DNA of 25,207 bases from a virus. Shown here in pieces: positions 1-9,400 of the stretch. Numbering within the stretch: position 1 is the first letter of the stretch; the number at the start of each line of letters is the position of its first letter. The notes beneath the pieces were generated by a model. That model searched no databases. It was not told the origin of the DNA and saw only the letters and a list, made by a program, of their open reading frames with translations. The stretch lies in the IMG/VR virus record IMGVR_UViG_3300030098_003617, positions 1,811-27,017 of that record; one strand, written 5' to 3'. Both the position numbers and the translations under genes were made by a program.

Positions 1-1364
1 TCAATTTTACTATCATTTTTAATAAACGGTTGAGCTTTTTCTAGTATTAAATCTTCTAAAGTAAGGTTCTTGTCAGTTTGTTGTCGTACAGATAACTCTT
101 CGTTTAACTCTTTTATCATTTCAGGATTAAATCTATGATTCTCTATAGACATCTTAATACCGTTAATTATTTGTTCTTTAGCTATTTCTTTTTTAGTTTC
201 AAATATATTAACATTACCCTCCCCAACTCTTTCTGTAGCTATTTTTTCTATTTCTAATTCATTAAATTGTATGTTAGCTGCAACCTCTTGTATATGGTCT
301 CCTAACATAGGGTTAGCGTTTAACTGTCTATTATGTAACCCTACAATAAGCTCTCCCCCACTTGTAGTAACATCAAAAGTTCCTTGAGATTCATTCCATT
401 TAGTTTCATATTGATTGTATGAGTCTTTTAAACTATTAAACTCTTCTTCACTTAATACTGATGCAGGCATTCCAATTTCATTACCATCTATATCTGTAGA
501 AATAACTCGTTTATATTCTTCATAACTATCATATTGACTTACATCTGAAGCTTTACCTAATTCATTAGATTGAATTTCTACATTTACCGTTTCTCTATCT
601 AAAAATTCTTTTTCGGCATCTCTTGATTTTTTACCAAATTTTCCATCTACACCATCATCATTAGGCCCAGTGTCACCTAAATCAGTTTCTAAGTTTTGCT
701 CAAGTAAAAACTGTTGCTTCTCTTTATCTGTTTTTAATGAGTTATATTTATTTAGTAATTGTTGAGAAGGTAATCTTTCTTTTAATATATTCTGTTGTTC
801 AGATACTGACTTAGAATAAAAGTCTGCTTTTTCTTCTTCTGTCATAGATAAGTCAGTTTCCGTATATGTTGTTGGAGTTTCATGGTCGTTCCACATATTG
901 TGGTTCATAGGAGTACGAGTTCTTGTTCGGTGTAAAGTATAATTTTCAGTAGTTCCAAAATGTTCTGTGTCAGAAGCAATTCTATCCTCCATCGCCTTGT
1001 CCTCTTCTTTAATACCTATAGACTTTTGAACTTCACCTATAGCATGTTGTTTAAGTCTTTGAACCTCCATAGCTGCCTTACCTCCATCTAATTTAGGATT
1101 TAAAATAGCGGCTGAATTATTATAAAAATATTCACTAACAGCATTAACTTGTTTTGTTATATAATCAGTATCAACCTGTCTAATTTTAGACACATCAATA
1201 TCTTTAAGACCCTTTAAAAAATCGTCTTTAGCTTTTTTCTTTTCTTTTTTCTTTTTATCTAATACTTGAGCGGCATACCTAGCTCCTTCAGCAAGTTTAC
1301 TTGTATCAAAAACTTGAGCTTTACCGTATCCTATTTTTTGTTCTCCTGGGTATTTAATTGCCAT
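1..1364 (-). CDS. Large internal/cargo virion protein, 3' part cut by window edge
   Basis: An open frame of 454 codons starts at the ATG at 1364-1362 (MAIKYPGEQK) and runs off the left edge without a stop. The start follows an A-rich leader and lies 20 bases after the previous gene. The product is hydrophilic, rich in Lys/Glu/Gln and mostly helical, with a lysine cluster near residue 48. Around residues 215-250 it has the pattern G-P-N-D-D-G-V-D-G-K-F-G followed by A..EF. This resembles the core of the peptidoglycan-binding domain PF01471 (G.DG.FG....A...FQ). The position after the muzzle-like and gp14-like genes matches where crAss-like phages encode large ejected cargo proteins. I infer an internal virion protein that may contact the cell wall during DNA entry. 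No catalytic domain is visible in this part; a lysozyme or peptidase could lie beyond the edge. Confidence 0.6.
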   Translation of the reverse strand, partial: MAIKYPGEQKIGYGKAQVFDTSKLAEGARYAAQVLDKKKKEKKKAKDDFLKGLKDIDVSKIRQVDTDYITKQVNAVSEYFYNNSAAILNPKLDGGKAAMEVQRLKQHAIGEVQKSIGIKEEDKAMEDRIASDTEHFGTTENYTLHRTRTRTPMNHNMWNDHETPTTYTETDLSMTEEEKADFYSKSVSEQQNILKERLPSQQLLNKYNSLKTDKEKQQFLLEQNLETDLGDTGPNDDGVDGKFGKKSRDAEKEFLDRETVNVEIQSNELGKASDVSQYDSYEEYKRVISTDIDGNEIGMPASVLSEEEFNSLKDSYNQYETKWNESQGTFDVTTSGGELIVGLHNRQLNANPMLGDHIQEVAANIQFNELEIEKIATERVGEGNVNIFETKKEIAKEQIINGIKMSIENHRFNPEMIKELNEELSVRQQTDKNLTLEDLILEKAQPFIKNDSKI

Positions 1365-1383
1365 TTTATATTATATTTTAACC

Positions 1384-2343
1384 TTATTCTCCAAGCCATA
1401 TAGAGCCCATATCCGAACCTTTTGAGACAAATCTTGACCCTCCATACTGAGCAAATACATCAGTCCAATTTATACTTCCACCTTCATCTTTAAAACTCTC
1501 ATTTCTAAATTCAGGCAAGTTATCTACCGACCAATTATAAGCGTCCATATCTCCAGCAGCGGCTTTTTTCAACATTTTTCTAGCTATTGTTTTTTGTTTA
1601 CGAGAACCTTCGTCCGCAAGTGCAAAATCTACCATTTCTGACTGATACTTCCCTTTATAACTTTGATGAGATAAACTTTCTCTATTATTTAAATCTGCTA
1701 AAGGATTTTCTTGATTTTCTGGTAGTCCTGAATTTGTAATCTCGTTGTTCTTTGTTTGTTGGTTGTGTAAATCTCTTTCTTTTTTAGTTATACCAGCCGC
1801 GTCTTGATGAGCTATTCCTGTTTGTATAGCACTACCAGCTGTAACTAATCCTCCAGCAACATTTTGCATTCCAGCTCCTATTTGAGCTCTAGCGTAATCT
1901 AAGTCTGCTGAATATTCACTATAATCATGTTGAAATCTTTTCTCTCTATAGGCAGCCATAACATTTCTAGCTTCTTGAGCTCTTAAAATATTTTTATCTC
2001 TAGCCGCTACATCTTGTTGTAGTAATTGTAGGCTAGAACGGTCTTGTTGAGCTTGTATTTGAGAAATCATCCCTAAACCACCTCTTCTATCAGAAGAACT
2101 TCGTAAAGCGGTTTGAGCAGCTCTTTGTTGATTATCTAGAAAAGCGGCTTTTTGCTCATCAGGCAATCCTTGATAAGCTCTCATCTCAGCTTCAGACATA
2201 TTCTTAGCTATTTCTGGAGGTATTTGAAATTCTGGTTTATTTAAACTATCTCTAAGTTCTCTTCCAGACCTCTGTTGTCCAATCCCTTGAGCCACTTGTA
2301 TTCCACCTCCTACTACGGCTACACCTGCTGCTACCCATGTCAT
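1384..2343 (-). CDS. Internal virion (cargo) protein, T7 gp14-like in layout
   Basis: The 319-aa product has a hydrophobic glycine/alanine/valine segment at residues 3-22 that could span or insert into a membrane. A long Gln/Ala/Arg-rich helical region follows (about 45-155), then a second small-residue hydrophobic stretch around 160-178 (VAGGLVTAGSAIQTG), and a charged C-terminus. This layout is typical of podovirus ejection proteins of the T7 gp14 type, and of cargo proteins encoded next to the muzzle gene in crAss-like phages. The start ATG overlaps the cupin gene's TGA stop (ATGA), so translation is probably coupled. The role in forming a channel through the host envelope is inferred from layout and context, not from a recognised domain. 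Confidence 0.55.
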   Translation of the reverse strand: MTWVAAGVAVVGGGIQVAQGIGQQRSGRELRDSLNKPEFQIPPEIAKNMSEAEMRAYQGLPDEQKAAFLDNQQRAAQTALRSSSDRRGGLGMISQIQAQQDRSSLQLLQQDVAARDKNILRAQEARNVMAAYREKRFQHDYSEYSADLDYARAQIGAGMQNVAGGLVTAGSAIQTGIAHQDAAGITKKERDLHNQQTKNNEITNSGLPENQENPLADLNNRESLSHQSYKGKYQSEMVDFALADEGSRKQKTIARKMLKKAAAGDMDAYNWSVDNLPEFRNESFKDEGGSINWTDVFAQYGGSRFVSKGSDMGSIWLGE

Positions 2344-2858
2344 AAGCTTAACATTTTAATTATTTTATTTTTTATTTTTTTTACCACTCCTTTTTCTGAA
2401 GATATAAACTTATCATACTCTTCATAATCTTTAGCTATTACTATTTTTTCCAACTCCTTCAAATCTTCAGTATTAGTAGGATTGTGATGTATAGTTGTCC
2501 ATACTAAATCTGTAATAGCATATAAAGCTCTTTTTGTACCTGGCTCCGAAATCATTGATAATGGAGCTTTTAATACTTCTGACCCTCCTGTTTCCGTTAA
2601 AACTAAAACCTCTCCTTTTAAAAGAAAGTTAGGGTGTTTATGTTTATGTATTTTACCTGTTAACAACATCCCTTTTGGTATAAATATTTCTCTAACATAT
2701 ATACCGTCTGAGAAAGAATGTTTTAATGGACAAGCTTCATTATCACCTATATAAGTGTTAAAATCAACAGAGTCTATACTTTTTAAATTGTTTTCTATAT
2801 CATATATAGCTTGTCTTATTTCTTTTTTTAATTCTTCTGTTATTACTAACGAACTCAT
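2340..2858 (-). CDS. Phage cupin-fold protein
   Basis: A 172-aa protein with a single cupin-like barrel at residues about 45-145. The first motif includes HKHKHP (71-76) followed by LLKGEVLVL. The second is PGTKRALYAITDLVWTTIHH (106-125), whose histidines could complete a metal site. A helical N-terminus precedes it and a Lys-rich tail follows. Small cupins with this pattern are frequent in phage structural regions, but their function is not established; enzymatic and structural roles are both possible. It has its own Bacteroidetes-type promoter just upstream and overlaps the next gene by four bases, so it probably leads a unit expressing the cargo genes. Confidence 0.7.
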   Translation of the reverse strand: MSSLVITEELKKEIRQAIYDIENNLKSIDSVDFNTYIGDNEACPLKHSFSDGIYVREIFIPKGMLLTGKIHKHKHPNFLLKGEVLVLTETGGSEVLKAPLSMISEPGTKRALYAITDLVWTTIHHNPTNTEDLKELEKIVIAKDYEEYDKFISSEKGVVKKIKNKIIKMLSL

Positions 2859-2877
2859 TTATTAAATTTAATTTCTA

Positions 2878-2908
2878 CAAATATACCTATTTTTAATAAC
2901 TTTTACAA
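2878..2908 (-). promoter_or_regulatory. Bacteroidetes-type promoter for cupin/cargo genes
   Basis: On the minus strand the -7 box TATATTTG (complement at 2878-2885) is preceded, 20 bases upstream, by TTG (2906-2908). This matches the TTG...TAnnTTTG plan. It lies 20 bases from the cupin ATG and overlaps the 3' end of the muzzle gene. Confidence 0.65.
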
Positions 2909-2909
2909 G

Positions 2910-5900
2910 TTATTTGTTATTTCTTTCGCTAGAAAAGATGTTAACATTAACAGCAAATAGTCTTGAAAGTATATTTGAAGGATTAGATAATTTAATTAAA
3001 GCAGACGTACTTCTTATCCTATCTCCCTCTATCATACCCCCTGGACTATTAATATCGTTTAACACTTGAGCATAATGAATATTTTCTCTAGTATCAAAAT
3101 CTGTTGTAAATATACTTGTTTTTTGACCATGCTTATTTTCAATATCCGCACTCCATATGTGGTCAGATTCTGTAGATATAGCTTTGTAAACCTTATTATT
3201 AGAAGGAGAAACATTACTTACTAACCATAACTCACTGTTAACACTATTGCCATAAAATTTATTATATTCTTTATTTTGTAAAGAGTCAACACCCCTATCA
3301 TGATGGTATAATTCTCCCCCTACATACGAAACAATACCAACCCCAGAAGAGCCCATTGTTTCTGGATAATAAGTATAAAAAGCGTTCCACCTATTTGTTT
3401 GTTCTGTAAACCCTATTGTTGAAGGTTGTAAAATAACAGATTCTATAACAGGATTGTTAGGGTCAGCTTGCTCCCCTAATATTTTATCGTAAGAAACTAT
3501 ATACTCTCCATATTTTCTATCAAAAACTCCATGTATTTTATATTTATTAAAATTAGCTTTTTCTAAAATAGTTACACTTAAATCACTAAAATAATCTTTC
3601 ATTTTGTACATAGATATTTCAGTTAATCCATCTTGAGAAAGTCTTAATACACACCCTCTTTTAATGTCTGCAAAATACATTCTTATACCATGAGACGCGA
3701 ATGATTCTGGATTTTTACATATACCATAATTTCCTAAATAAGGAGTGGCTATAGATAATACAGCGTCTGTAGCGGCAATATTACCACTACCGTCCATATT
3801 ATACATTATATTTTTATTAACTAAAGATTTAGAAACTTTATCTTCTTGAAAAATAATTAAGTTATTATCTCTAGAATGCAACTTTTGTATAGAGTTATAT
3901 GACCTTTCAAATTCCTGAAAAGAAACGTCTGGCACAATTAAGTTTAATCCATTTATATTTGTATTTGGAATGTAAGGTTCTGAGTATAAACAAGTTGCAA
4001 ATTTTCTTGTTCTTTTAAAATCTTCAAGAACAGCATTAGGTCTTCCCTTGCTCCAGTAATCTGATTTAAAATTATCTGAATAATGAAAAGACTCCATAGG
4101 TGTTATCAACTTACTACTTCTAGTAACTCTATTTCTTAAATAAACATCACCCTTTGTAAATCTACCTGTAGCTCCTTGTATAGTAGTTTGGTTTTGAGCC
4201 CAAGTATTTGAAGTGTCATCAATAGCCATATGAAAACCTCCGTTAACCTCCCCCCACTCTGAAAATTCATTATAAATAACCTTATCTTCATCAGATTTCT
4301 TTTTAGGAGAATATATTTCTAAAGTCCATCCTGTAAACTGAGGTAAGGCTGTTGGTTGAGTGTCTAAAAATGGTAATAAAACAGTCTCTCTAGCTAAAAC
4401 TATATAATCTTGAACTCCAACCACTGGTGTAGAAAAAACACCATTTCCTGATGTTGGAGGAGTACTTGTAGTGGTAGGTATAATATCAGGCATATCTTTT
4501 TGACCAACTCTACCTACAATTTTAAATTCTAAACTAGTAGGAACAACTGTAGGCACTCCATTTACATTAACAGTTGTAGTAGCGTTAGGAGCGTTATCAT
4601 TAGCATCCAAAACCATTCTTAATATATCTCCTTCTTGAAAGTCATAAGAAACAACCCCACCTCCATTTGCTGCTGCATACTGATTTATATTGCTAATATC
4701 AACTAATATATTATCTCCATAATTTTCATTAGAAGTTCCTTCTCCAGTACCATCATCTTTTAAAGCATGAATACCATCATAAAAACCTTCTGTAACAAAT
4801 TGAATAAAATCATCTGTTAATGTGTTCCCTCCATATACCCATTGATAATGAGTAGCCCAACTTGGAGCAGTATGTTTAATTTCCCAATCAATATACCACT
4901 CTCCAAAACCTCCAGCTGGATTAGGAGAGGCCGCTAAGTCTGAATTTTTAGGGATGTAAACATCAGAAACATCAGCTAACTGTACAGAAGAACTTCTGTT
5001 TCCTTCGTCATAATAAACTATTCCAAACCTGTGTTTAGCTCCTGTTTTAAATGAAGGGACTATAGGTTGTTGACCAGCTGCTGGACAAAGGATAGAAAAT
5101 TGACTGTTACCAAAAATATCATTTGGAGTAAAATATACAGCTTGGTTACCTGCATATAAAGCTTGCATATTATTCATAAACCCATTATCACCAGCAGCTA
5201 TATCTATAACACAGGTTCCTGTACCAGCGTATGTGTTGTCGTTAATTTCTAACTCAAATCTATCATTACTACCAGATTGAAACCTTCCAGCCCCCAATTC
5301 ATTATTAACCATGTCATACCCTATACCAACAGCAAATCCAAGTTGTTGAGCTCCACCAACCCAAGAAGAACCTACACACGCAAGTGCTGTATTAGCTCTA
5401 CCAGAAACTTGATGGGAACCAGTTGACATGTAGTTTTGCCATCCTGTACTCATTTCATATATACTCGTAGAGCCAGGAGTGGATACTATTTGGCAAAGAC
5501 CCGATTGGTCAAGAAACCACTGTTTACCATAAGCCATATCTACCTGCATAACAACATAAGTGTTAGCTCCCACGGTTTGAGGGTAAAAATTAACAGAATC
5601 TATAGTAGGGTCTAAAGAGCCATTTACATTATTTGGAAACAATAATCTACTAGTGCCTTGAACAAAATCTCCAGCTATAGTTCTAACATTCCAAGCGCTA
5701 GTACTTATAAAATCCCCTCCATTAGTAATGCTTCCAGAATTTGAGGCTAAAGTAGATAAATCTGTACATATATTACCAGCTATATTAAAAGGAAGCATAT
5801 TGCTACTATATAATGTAGAGTTATAATCCATATTTATAATTCCTAAATTCCCACCGTGGTCATCTTGATTACCCATACCAGCTCCATCTTTTTCTAATGT

Positions 5901-7247
5901 TTTTGAAAAAAACAAATCATCAATTGACAATCTGTATGTATTAAAGCAATTTGGTGTTGGAGGAGTTATTAACCATCTAATATAAAATCTACCCCTAGTT
6001 TGTCTTTTTGTTCCAGCAAATACAGTTTCAGCATTACCTATTTGCATTCTCGCTTGTACATCTATATTATTTATAATATTGTTTACAGTCTGATTATTTA
6101 TTTGTGAAGTTGTAGGTTGTCCTGCTGTTAAAGTTATATCTTTATTATCAACTCCTGTTTGACCAGTGACAACATTTCCGTATACCAATCTATTTCCTTC
6201 TACTATTTCTTGAGCTTTAGCTTTGTGAGGAATATCACTATATAACATATTTGATTCTATAATATCAATAGTAGCGTATATAGAATCATTATAAAAATAA
6301 AATTCATAATCCGTATTATCAGATAAAGAACCTAAAAAAGTAGTAGGTACAGTGTTAACTGTTGTTGTAGTATTTAAACTAACTTTTTCTGAAACATCAC
6401 TTTTTTTAATATCAGCTATTAATTGAAAGTCATCTAATCCATTTGTATTTCTAGAAGCTATTTGTATTCTACTAACCGTATGGTGTCCTGAATTAAATTT
6501 TAATGGTAAAACATTGTTTGTGTTTTGTGTTTGACCTGTAGTATTATAAAACGCAGAAAATGTATTGTCTATATAAACAGGACTAATAGGAGACCAAGTA
6601 CTTTTTTCTCCATCATCATATATATATCTATATTTAAATTGATATGATTTTCCTTTTAACTGATTAGACAGTAAAGTTGTATCACTAGTAAACCCATTAG
6701 AACTTCCTATGCACTCCAAATGTTTATGAGGAGGTTCTTTGATAGCATTTATTGTTTGAGCGTCTATAGATGTGTACCCTCCAGTTAAAGCTTTGTCAAG
6801 ATTTATTTTTCTAGGAGGATTTCTATCGTCAGTCCAATAAAGTAATCCTTGAGGAAATTTATCTTCGTCATCTCCTAAAACATTAACTGCTGTAATTAAT
6901 TTATCAGGATGAAAATTTAAAATATTATTCTGTATTACCGTTTCAATTAATTCATTTTGAGGATTATATTTAAATATAGAATCTGTACCCCCAGTACCTC
7001 CTGCTAAAAAATAATAAACTACATTAGCATTTAAATCTTCATAACTCCCTATAACTGTACCATTTGTAAAGTTAGGATTTATTACATGTTTATTAGAGCG
7101 TATATTTTCAACTGTTCCAGCGCTATCTTCATCAGATACATTAATACGGCAATTTACAGCTTTACGATAATCATTTTTGGCTACGAATCTTTCATCCGTA
7201 TCCATATCCATACCTCCGCCTGCAATTATTTTCTTTTCTAACGGCAT
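2910..7247 (-). CDS. crAss-like muzzle / tail stabilization protein
   Basis: At 1445 aa this is the largest protein in the window. The N-terminus has GGGMDMDTDERF then a Y..A.NCRIN.SD pattern with SAGTVEN about residues 25-48. That opening resembles crAss-like tail stabilization/muzzle proteins, which start with a GG.N.D..R....YR.A.N.R signature. Near residues 1172-1210 it has YGICKNPESFASHG, then MYFAD and GCVLRLSQDGLTEIS, another stretch I associate with this family. The interior is beta-rich, with many Thr/Asn/Gly loops. In the phicrAss001 virion the muzzle protein forms the distal end of the short tail and gates DNA exit. It follows three connector genes, three bases after the last, which fits a contiguous head-to-tail assembly module. 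The family call is from motif memory; an alternative is a generic large podoviral tail tip protein. Confidence 0.75.
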   Translation of the reverse strand: MPLEKKIIAGGGMDMDTDERFVAKNDYRKAVNCRINVSDEDSAGTVENIRSNKHVINPNFTNGTVIGSYEDLNANVVYYFLAGGTGGTDSIFKYNPQNELIETVIQNNILNFHPDKLITAVNVLGDDEDKFPQGLLYWTDDRNPPRKINLDKALTGGYTSIDAQTINAIKEPPHKHLECIGSSNGFTSDTTLLSNQLKGKSYQFKYRYIYDDGEKSTWSPISPVYIDNTFSAFYNTTGQTQNTNNVLPLKFNSGHHTVSRIQIASRNTNGLDDFQLIADIKKSDVSEKVSLNTTTTVNTVPTTFLGSLSDNTDYEFYFYNDSIYATIDIIESNMLYSDIPHKAKAQEIVEGNRLVYGNVVTGQTGVDNKDITLTAGQPTTSQINNQTVNNIINNIDVQARMQIGNAETVFAGTKRQTRGRFYIRWLITPPTPNCFNTYRLSIDDLFFSKTLEKDGAGMGNQDDHGGNLGIINMDYNSTLYSSNMLPFNIAGNICTDLSTLASNSGSITNGGDFISTSAWNVRTIAGDFVQGTSRLLFPNNVNGSLDPTIDSVNFYPQTVGANTYVVMQVDMAYGKQWFLDQSGLCQIVSTPGSTSIYEMSTGWQNYMSTGSHQVSGRANTALACVGSSWVGGAQQLGFAVGIGYDMVNNELGAGRFQSGSNDRFELEINDNTYAGTGTCVIDIAAGDNGFMNNMQALYAGNQAVYFTPNDIFGNSQFSILCPAAGQQPIVPSFKTGAKHRFGIVYYDEGNRSSSVQLADVSDVYIPKNSDLAASPNPAGGFGEWYIDWEIKHTAPSWATHYQWVYGGNTLTDDFIQFVTEGFYDGIHALKDDGTGEGTSNENYGDNILVDISNINQYAAANGGGVVSYDFQEGDILRMVLDANDNAPNATTTVNVNGVPTVVPTSLEFKIVGRVGQKDMPDIIPTTTSTPPTSGNGVFSTPVVGVQDYIVLARETVLLPFLDTQPTALPQFTGWTLEIYSPKKKSDEDKVIYNEFSEWGEVNGGFHMAIDDTSNTWAQNQTTIQGATGRFTKGDVYLRNRVTRSSKLITPMESFHYSDNFKSDYWSKGRPNAVLEDFKRTRKFATCLYSEPYIPNTNINGLNLIVPDVSFQEFERSYNSIQKLHSRDNNLIIFQEDKVSKSLVNKNIMYNMDGSGNIAATDAVLSIATPYLGNYGICKNPESFASHGIRMYFADIKRGCVLRLSQDGLTEISMYKMKDYFSDLSVTILEKANFNKYKIHGVFDRKYGEYIVSYDKILGEQADPNNPVIESVILQPSTIGFTEQTNRWNAFYTYYPETMGSSGVGIVSYVGGELYHHDRGVDSLQNKEYNKFYGNSVNSELWLVSNVSPSNNKVYKAISTESDHIWSADIENKHGQKTSIFTTDFDTRENIHYAQVLNDINSPGGMIEGDRIRSTSALIKLSNPSNILSRLFAVNVNIFSSERNNK

Positions 7248-7250
7248 ATA

Positions 7251-7988
7251 TTAAAATCTAGGAGATTGTTTAAATCCTTTTCTTGAAATTCTTCTAGCTT
7301 GGTCTGGAGTAAAGTTAAGAACTCTAGCTCTAGCAAGTCTTTTTTCGTTATACCAATCTCTTCTAGCTAATTCTCTATCTTGACCACTAGAATTTCTTTT
7401 TCTTTGTATAGACTTCCAGTATATATAAGCTCTTAAAGCCTCTTCAGAAAGAGTGTTTATAGTATTGTCTCCATTTACATTAGAACCATCACTAATATAT
7501 TCTAACACAATTTCATCGTGTTCTACATCTGAAGATAAAGCAATTTGATTGTTTTCTCTATCTACTCTATAATAACCATTAGCATTTTGACCTCCACCTA
7601 ATCCATAAACTCCTCCTGTAGATTCTCCATTTCTATAATTACCTATCCATGTAGAGCCCATTTTACCATCATTAGCCACTTCATTACCACACACATCTAT
7701 TCCTTTACTTAGACATATTTGCTCATCTATACCTAATGTATATATTCTTCCATCAGGCTTACAAACTCCTATTCTAGTATAGTTAACATAATCACAAGGT
7801 AAATCTACTGTTAAATTAGAGTTTACAGGTAATGTAATTACTTTAACCTCCATTAAAACATCAAAAGATAATTCTTTTAACCCTCTAAGAGCTAAATCTA
7901 AATATTGCATATATTTATGCTCTGTATACTCTCCTTGTTGTATTAACAAGGATTTAACTACCTCATCTATTTTTATACTACCATTCAT
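7251..7988 (-). CDS. Tail ring / connector protein (crAss-like)
   Basis: This 245-aa protein has a helical N-terminus (residues 1-45), a beta-rich middle and a very basic helical C-terminus. The C-terminal stretch EALRAYIYWKSIQRKR (about 183-198) followed by DWYNEKRLARARVLNF and a terminal KGFKQSPRF matches the pattern of crAss-like ring proteins and gp11-type tubular connectors. The gene ends three bases before the muzzle-like gene and starts two bases from the 208-aa gene, in a tightly packed assembly operon. I infer a place in the stacked rings between portal and muzzle. Which ring it forms cannot be told from sequence alone. Confidence 0.65.
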   Translation of the reverse strand: MNGSIKIDEVVKSLLIQQGEYTEHKYMQYLDLALRGLKELSFDVLMEVKVITLPVNSNLTVDLPCDYVNYTRIGVCKPDGRIYTLGIDEQICLSKGIDVCGNEVANDGKMGSTWIGNYRNGESTGGVYGLGGGQNANGYYRVDRENNQIALSSDVEHDEIVLEYISDGSNVNGDNTINTLSEEALRAYIYWKSIQRKRNSSGQDRELARRDWYNEKRLARARVLNFTPDQARRISRKGFKQSPRF

Positions 7989-7989
7989 A

Positions 7990-8616
7990 TTATTCTATAT
8001 TATCATTTTGTTCATCATGTGGTATTTGTTTTTGCATACTATATAGTTGAGCCACATTTTTAACTACTTCTGACTGAATATCAGCTGGAATTGGGAAGAC
8101 TACATCATCAGCTATACTTCCTGAATTTAATACCATTTTAAGTAACACAGTATTACCACAACAATCACTAACGCTATCGTTATAATAAATTTTATTACCC
8201 TCTACAAAAAACCCATCTCTCCCACCTAAAGCAGAAGAAGGTAATCCATTATATAAACCCATAGAACCATTAGGCATTCTAATAAAAGCACTTTTCTGAT
8301 TTTTTTGATAACTAACTTGCCATACCCCGTAGTCATTTGGTAAAGATAAAGGGTTTCCTGGCAAATCTGAATACAACATATCTTTTTCCGCATCCTTTTT
8401 TATTAAGACGTTATCAAAAGATGATATAACATCTCCAGCTACAACCATTTCTCCTATTTGTAAAGATTCAAACAATCTAAGCCTAACTAACCTGTCTCTT
8501 TCTTGCTCTACAGCGAGAATAATCTCTCTAATATCTATATCGTTATCATTAGTTATATCTCCAGAATTTATTATTCTAAGTATTTGTTCTGCTATTTTTA
8601 ATTTTGTTGTTGCCAT
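7990..8616 (-). CDS. Probable head-tail connector / ring protein
   Basis: The 208-aa product opens with a helical segment typical of connector proteins (KIAEQILRIINSG, then DIDIREIILAVEQERDRLVR). A beta-rich middle follows with SLPNDYGVWQVSYQK, resembling the 'P.DY' motif of podoviral connector and ring proteins. The C-terminus is helical (IQSEVVKNVAQLY). It lies between two other connector-like genes with gaps of one and three bases. A ring-protein role comes from fold pattern and context; no diagnostic motif is visible. It carries two adjacent cysteines (SDCCGN) of unknown significance. Confidence 0.5.
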   Translation of the reverse strand: MATTKLKIAEQILRIINSGDITNDNDIDIREIILAVEQERDRLVRLRLFESLQIGEMVVAGDVISSFDNVLIKKDAEKDMLYSDLPGNPLSLPNDYGVWQVSYQKNQKSAFIRMPNGSMGLYNGLPSSALGGRDGFFVEGNKIYYNDSVSDCCGNTVLLKMVLNSGSIADDVVFPIPADIQSEVVKNVAQLYSMQKQIPHDEQNDNIE

Positions 8617-8619
8617 ATT

Positions 8620-9390
8620 TTATATTCCTGTTTGTCTTTTTCCTTCACTATACTGAGCTAATTCAGCTTCTCTAAGGTTAACACCTACAAATGATAATAT
8701 CCTAATAGCTATTTCATTAAAAACTTGTTCTGACCATTCAAGGTCTATAGAAGTAGCCGCGTTATATACTGGTCTATCATTAATTATTGTAGAAGCCCAA
8801 TTTGGAACTCGCGGTCTATGTAAGTATGTTAACTCCACAGAAGATAAATCTTTAGGATAATACTGAATACCATCTTCAAAAAAAGCTAGAATAGGATGGT
8901 CTTTAGTTGGAGCTACAATACTGCTTGATAAAAGTTTATTTAACTCACTGTCATCCACTGGTTTCACACCAACTGTTTTTTCTATTGTAGAGGTTGAAGA
9001 TTGTCCACTAACAGCAGAAGAACAATCAACACATCCAGCATTCGCTGAGCTGTCATCCAAATCTACTTCTGATAAATACCTATATGTAGCTTTACTAAAA
9101 TGCATATAGTCATCAGGATAATTCATCATACCATCTGAGTTAATAGGCAACATAACTCTTTTTATAAACATTCTTAAATCATCAGAGATTTTTTGAGTTT
9201 GTTGATAAGCAACTCTAGGAATAGGTCTTCCCGCTTGATATTCAGCGGGATTATTATACCTTTCCATAAACAACTGCATTTGAGCTCTGTCTGCAGCAAG
9301 ATTAAATTCTGTAGGTTTAATAAATCCAGATTGTTCTTTATTTGCTACAAATTGAACAAATCTATACATTTCATCTATATTGATAGCCAT
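8620..9390 (-). CDS. Probable ring / tail connector protein
   Basis: This 256-aa protein begins MAINIDEMYRFVQFVANKEQ and continues with SGFIKPTEFNLAADRAQ, a helical opening typical of connector proteins. Residues about 90-95 read MNYPDDYMHF, again the 'P.DY' turn seen in its neighbour. The C-terminal helix DLEWSEQVFNEIAIRILS then VGVNLREAEL resembles the C-terminus of crAss-like ring proteins (hydrophobic helix followed by GINLRE-like sequence). The leader is A-rich with no Shine-Dalgarno sequence. It is the first gene of the ring-ring-ring-muzzle series after the fibre module. A serine-rich loop (residues about 125-137) has a CVDC pair. Confidence 0.6.
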   Translation of the reverse strand: MAINIDEMYRFVQFVANKEQSGFIKPTEFNLAADRAQMQLFMERYNNPAEYQAGRPIPRVAYQQTQKISDDLRMFIKRVMLPINSDGMMNYPDDYMHFSKATYRYLSEVDLDDSSANAGCVDCSSAVSGQSSTSTIEKTVGVKPVDDSELNKLLSSSIVAPTKDHPILAFFEDGIQYYPKDLSSVELTYLHRPRVPNWASTIINDRPVYNAATSIDLEWSEQVFNEIAIRILSFVGVNLREAELAQYSEGKRQTGI

Positions 9391-9400
9391 ATTTTATTTT

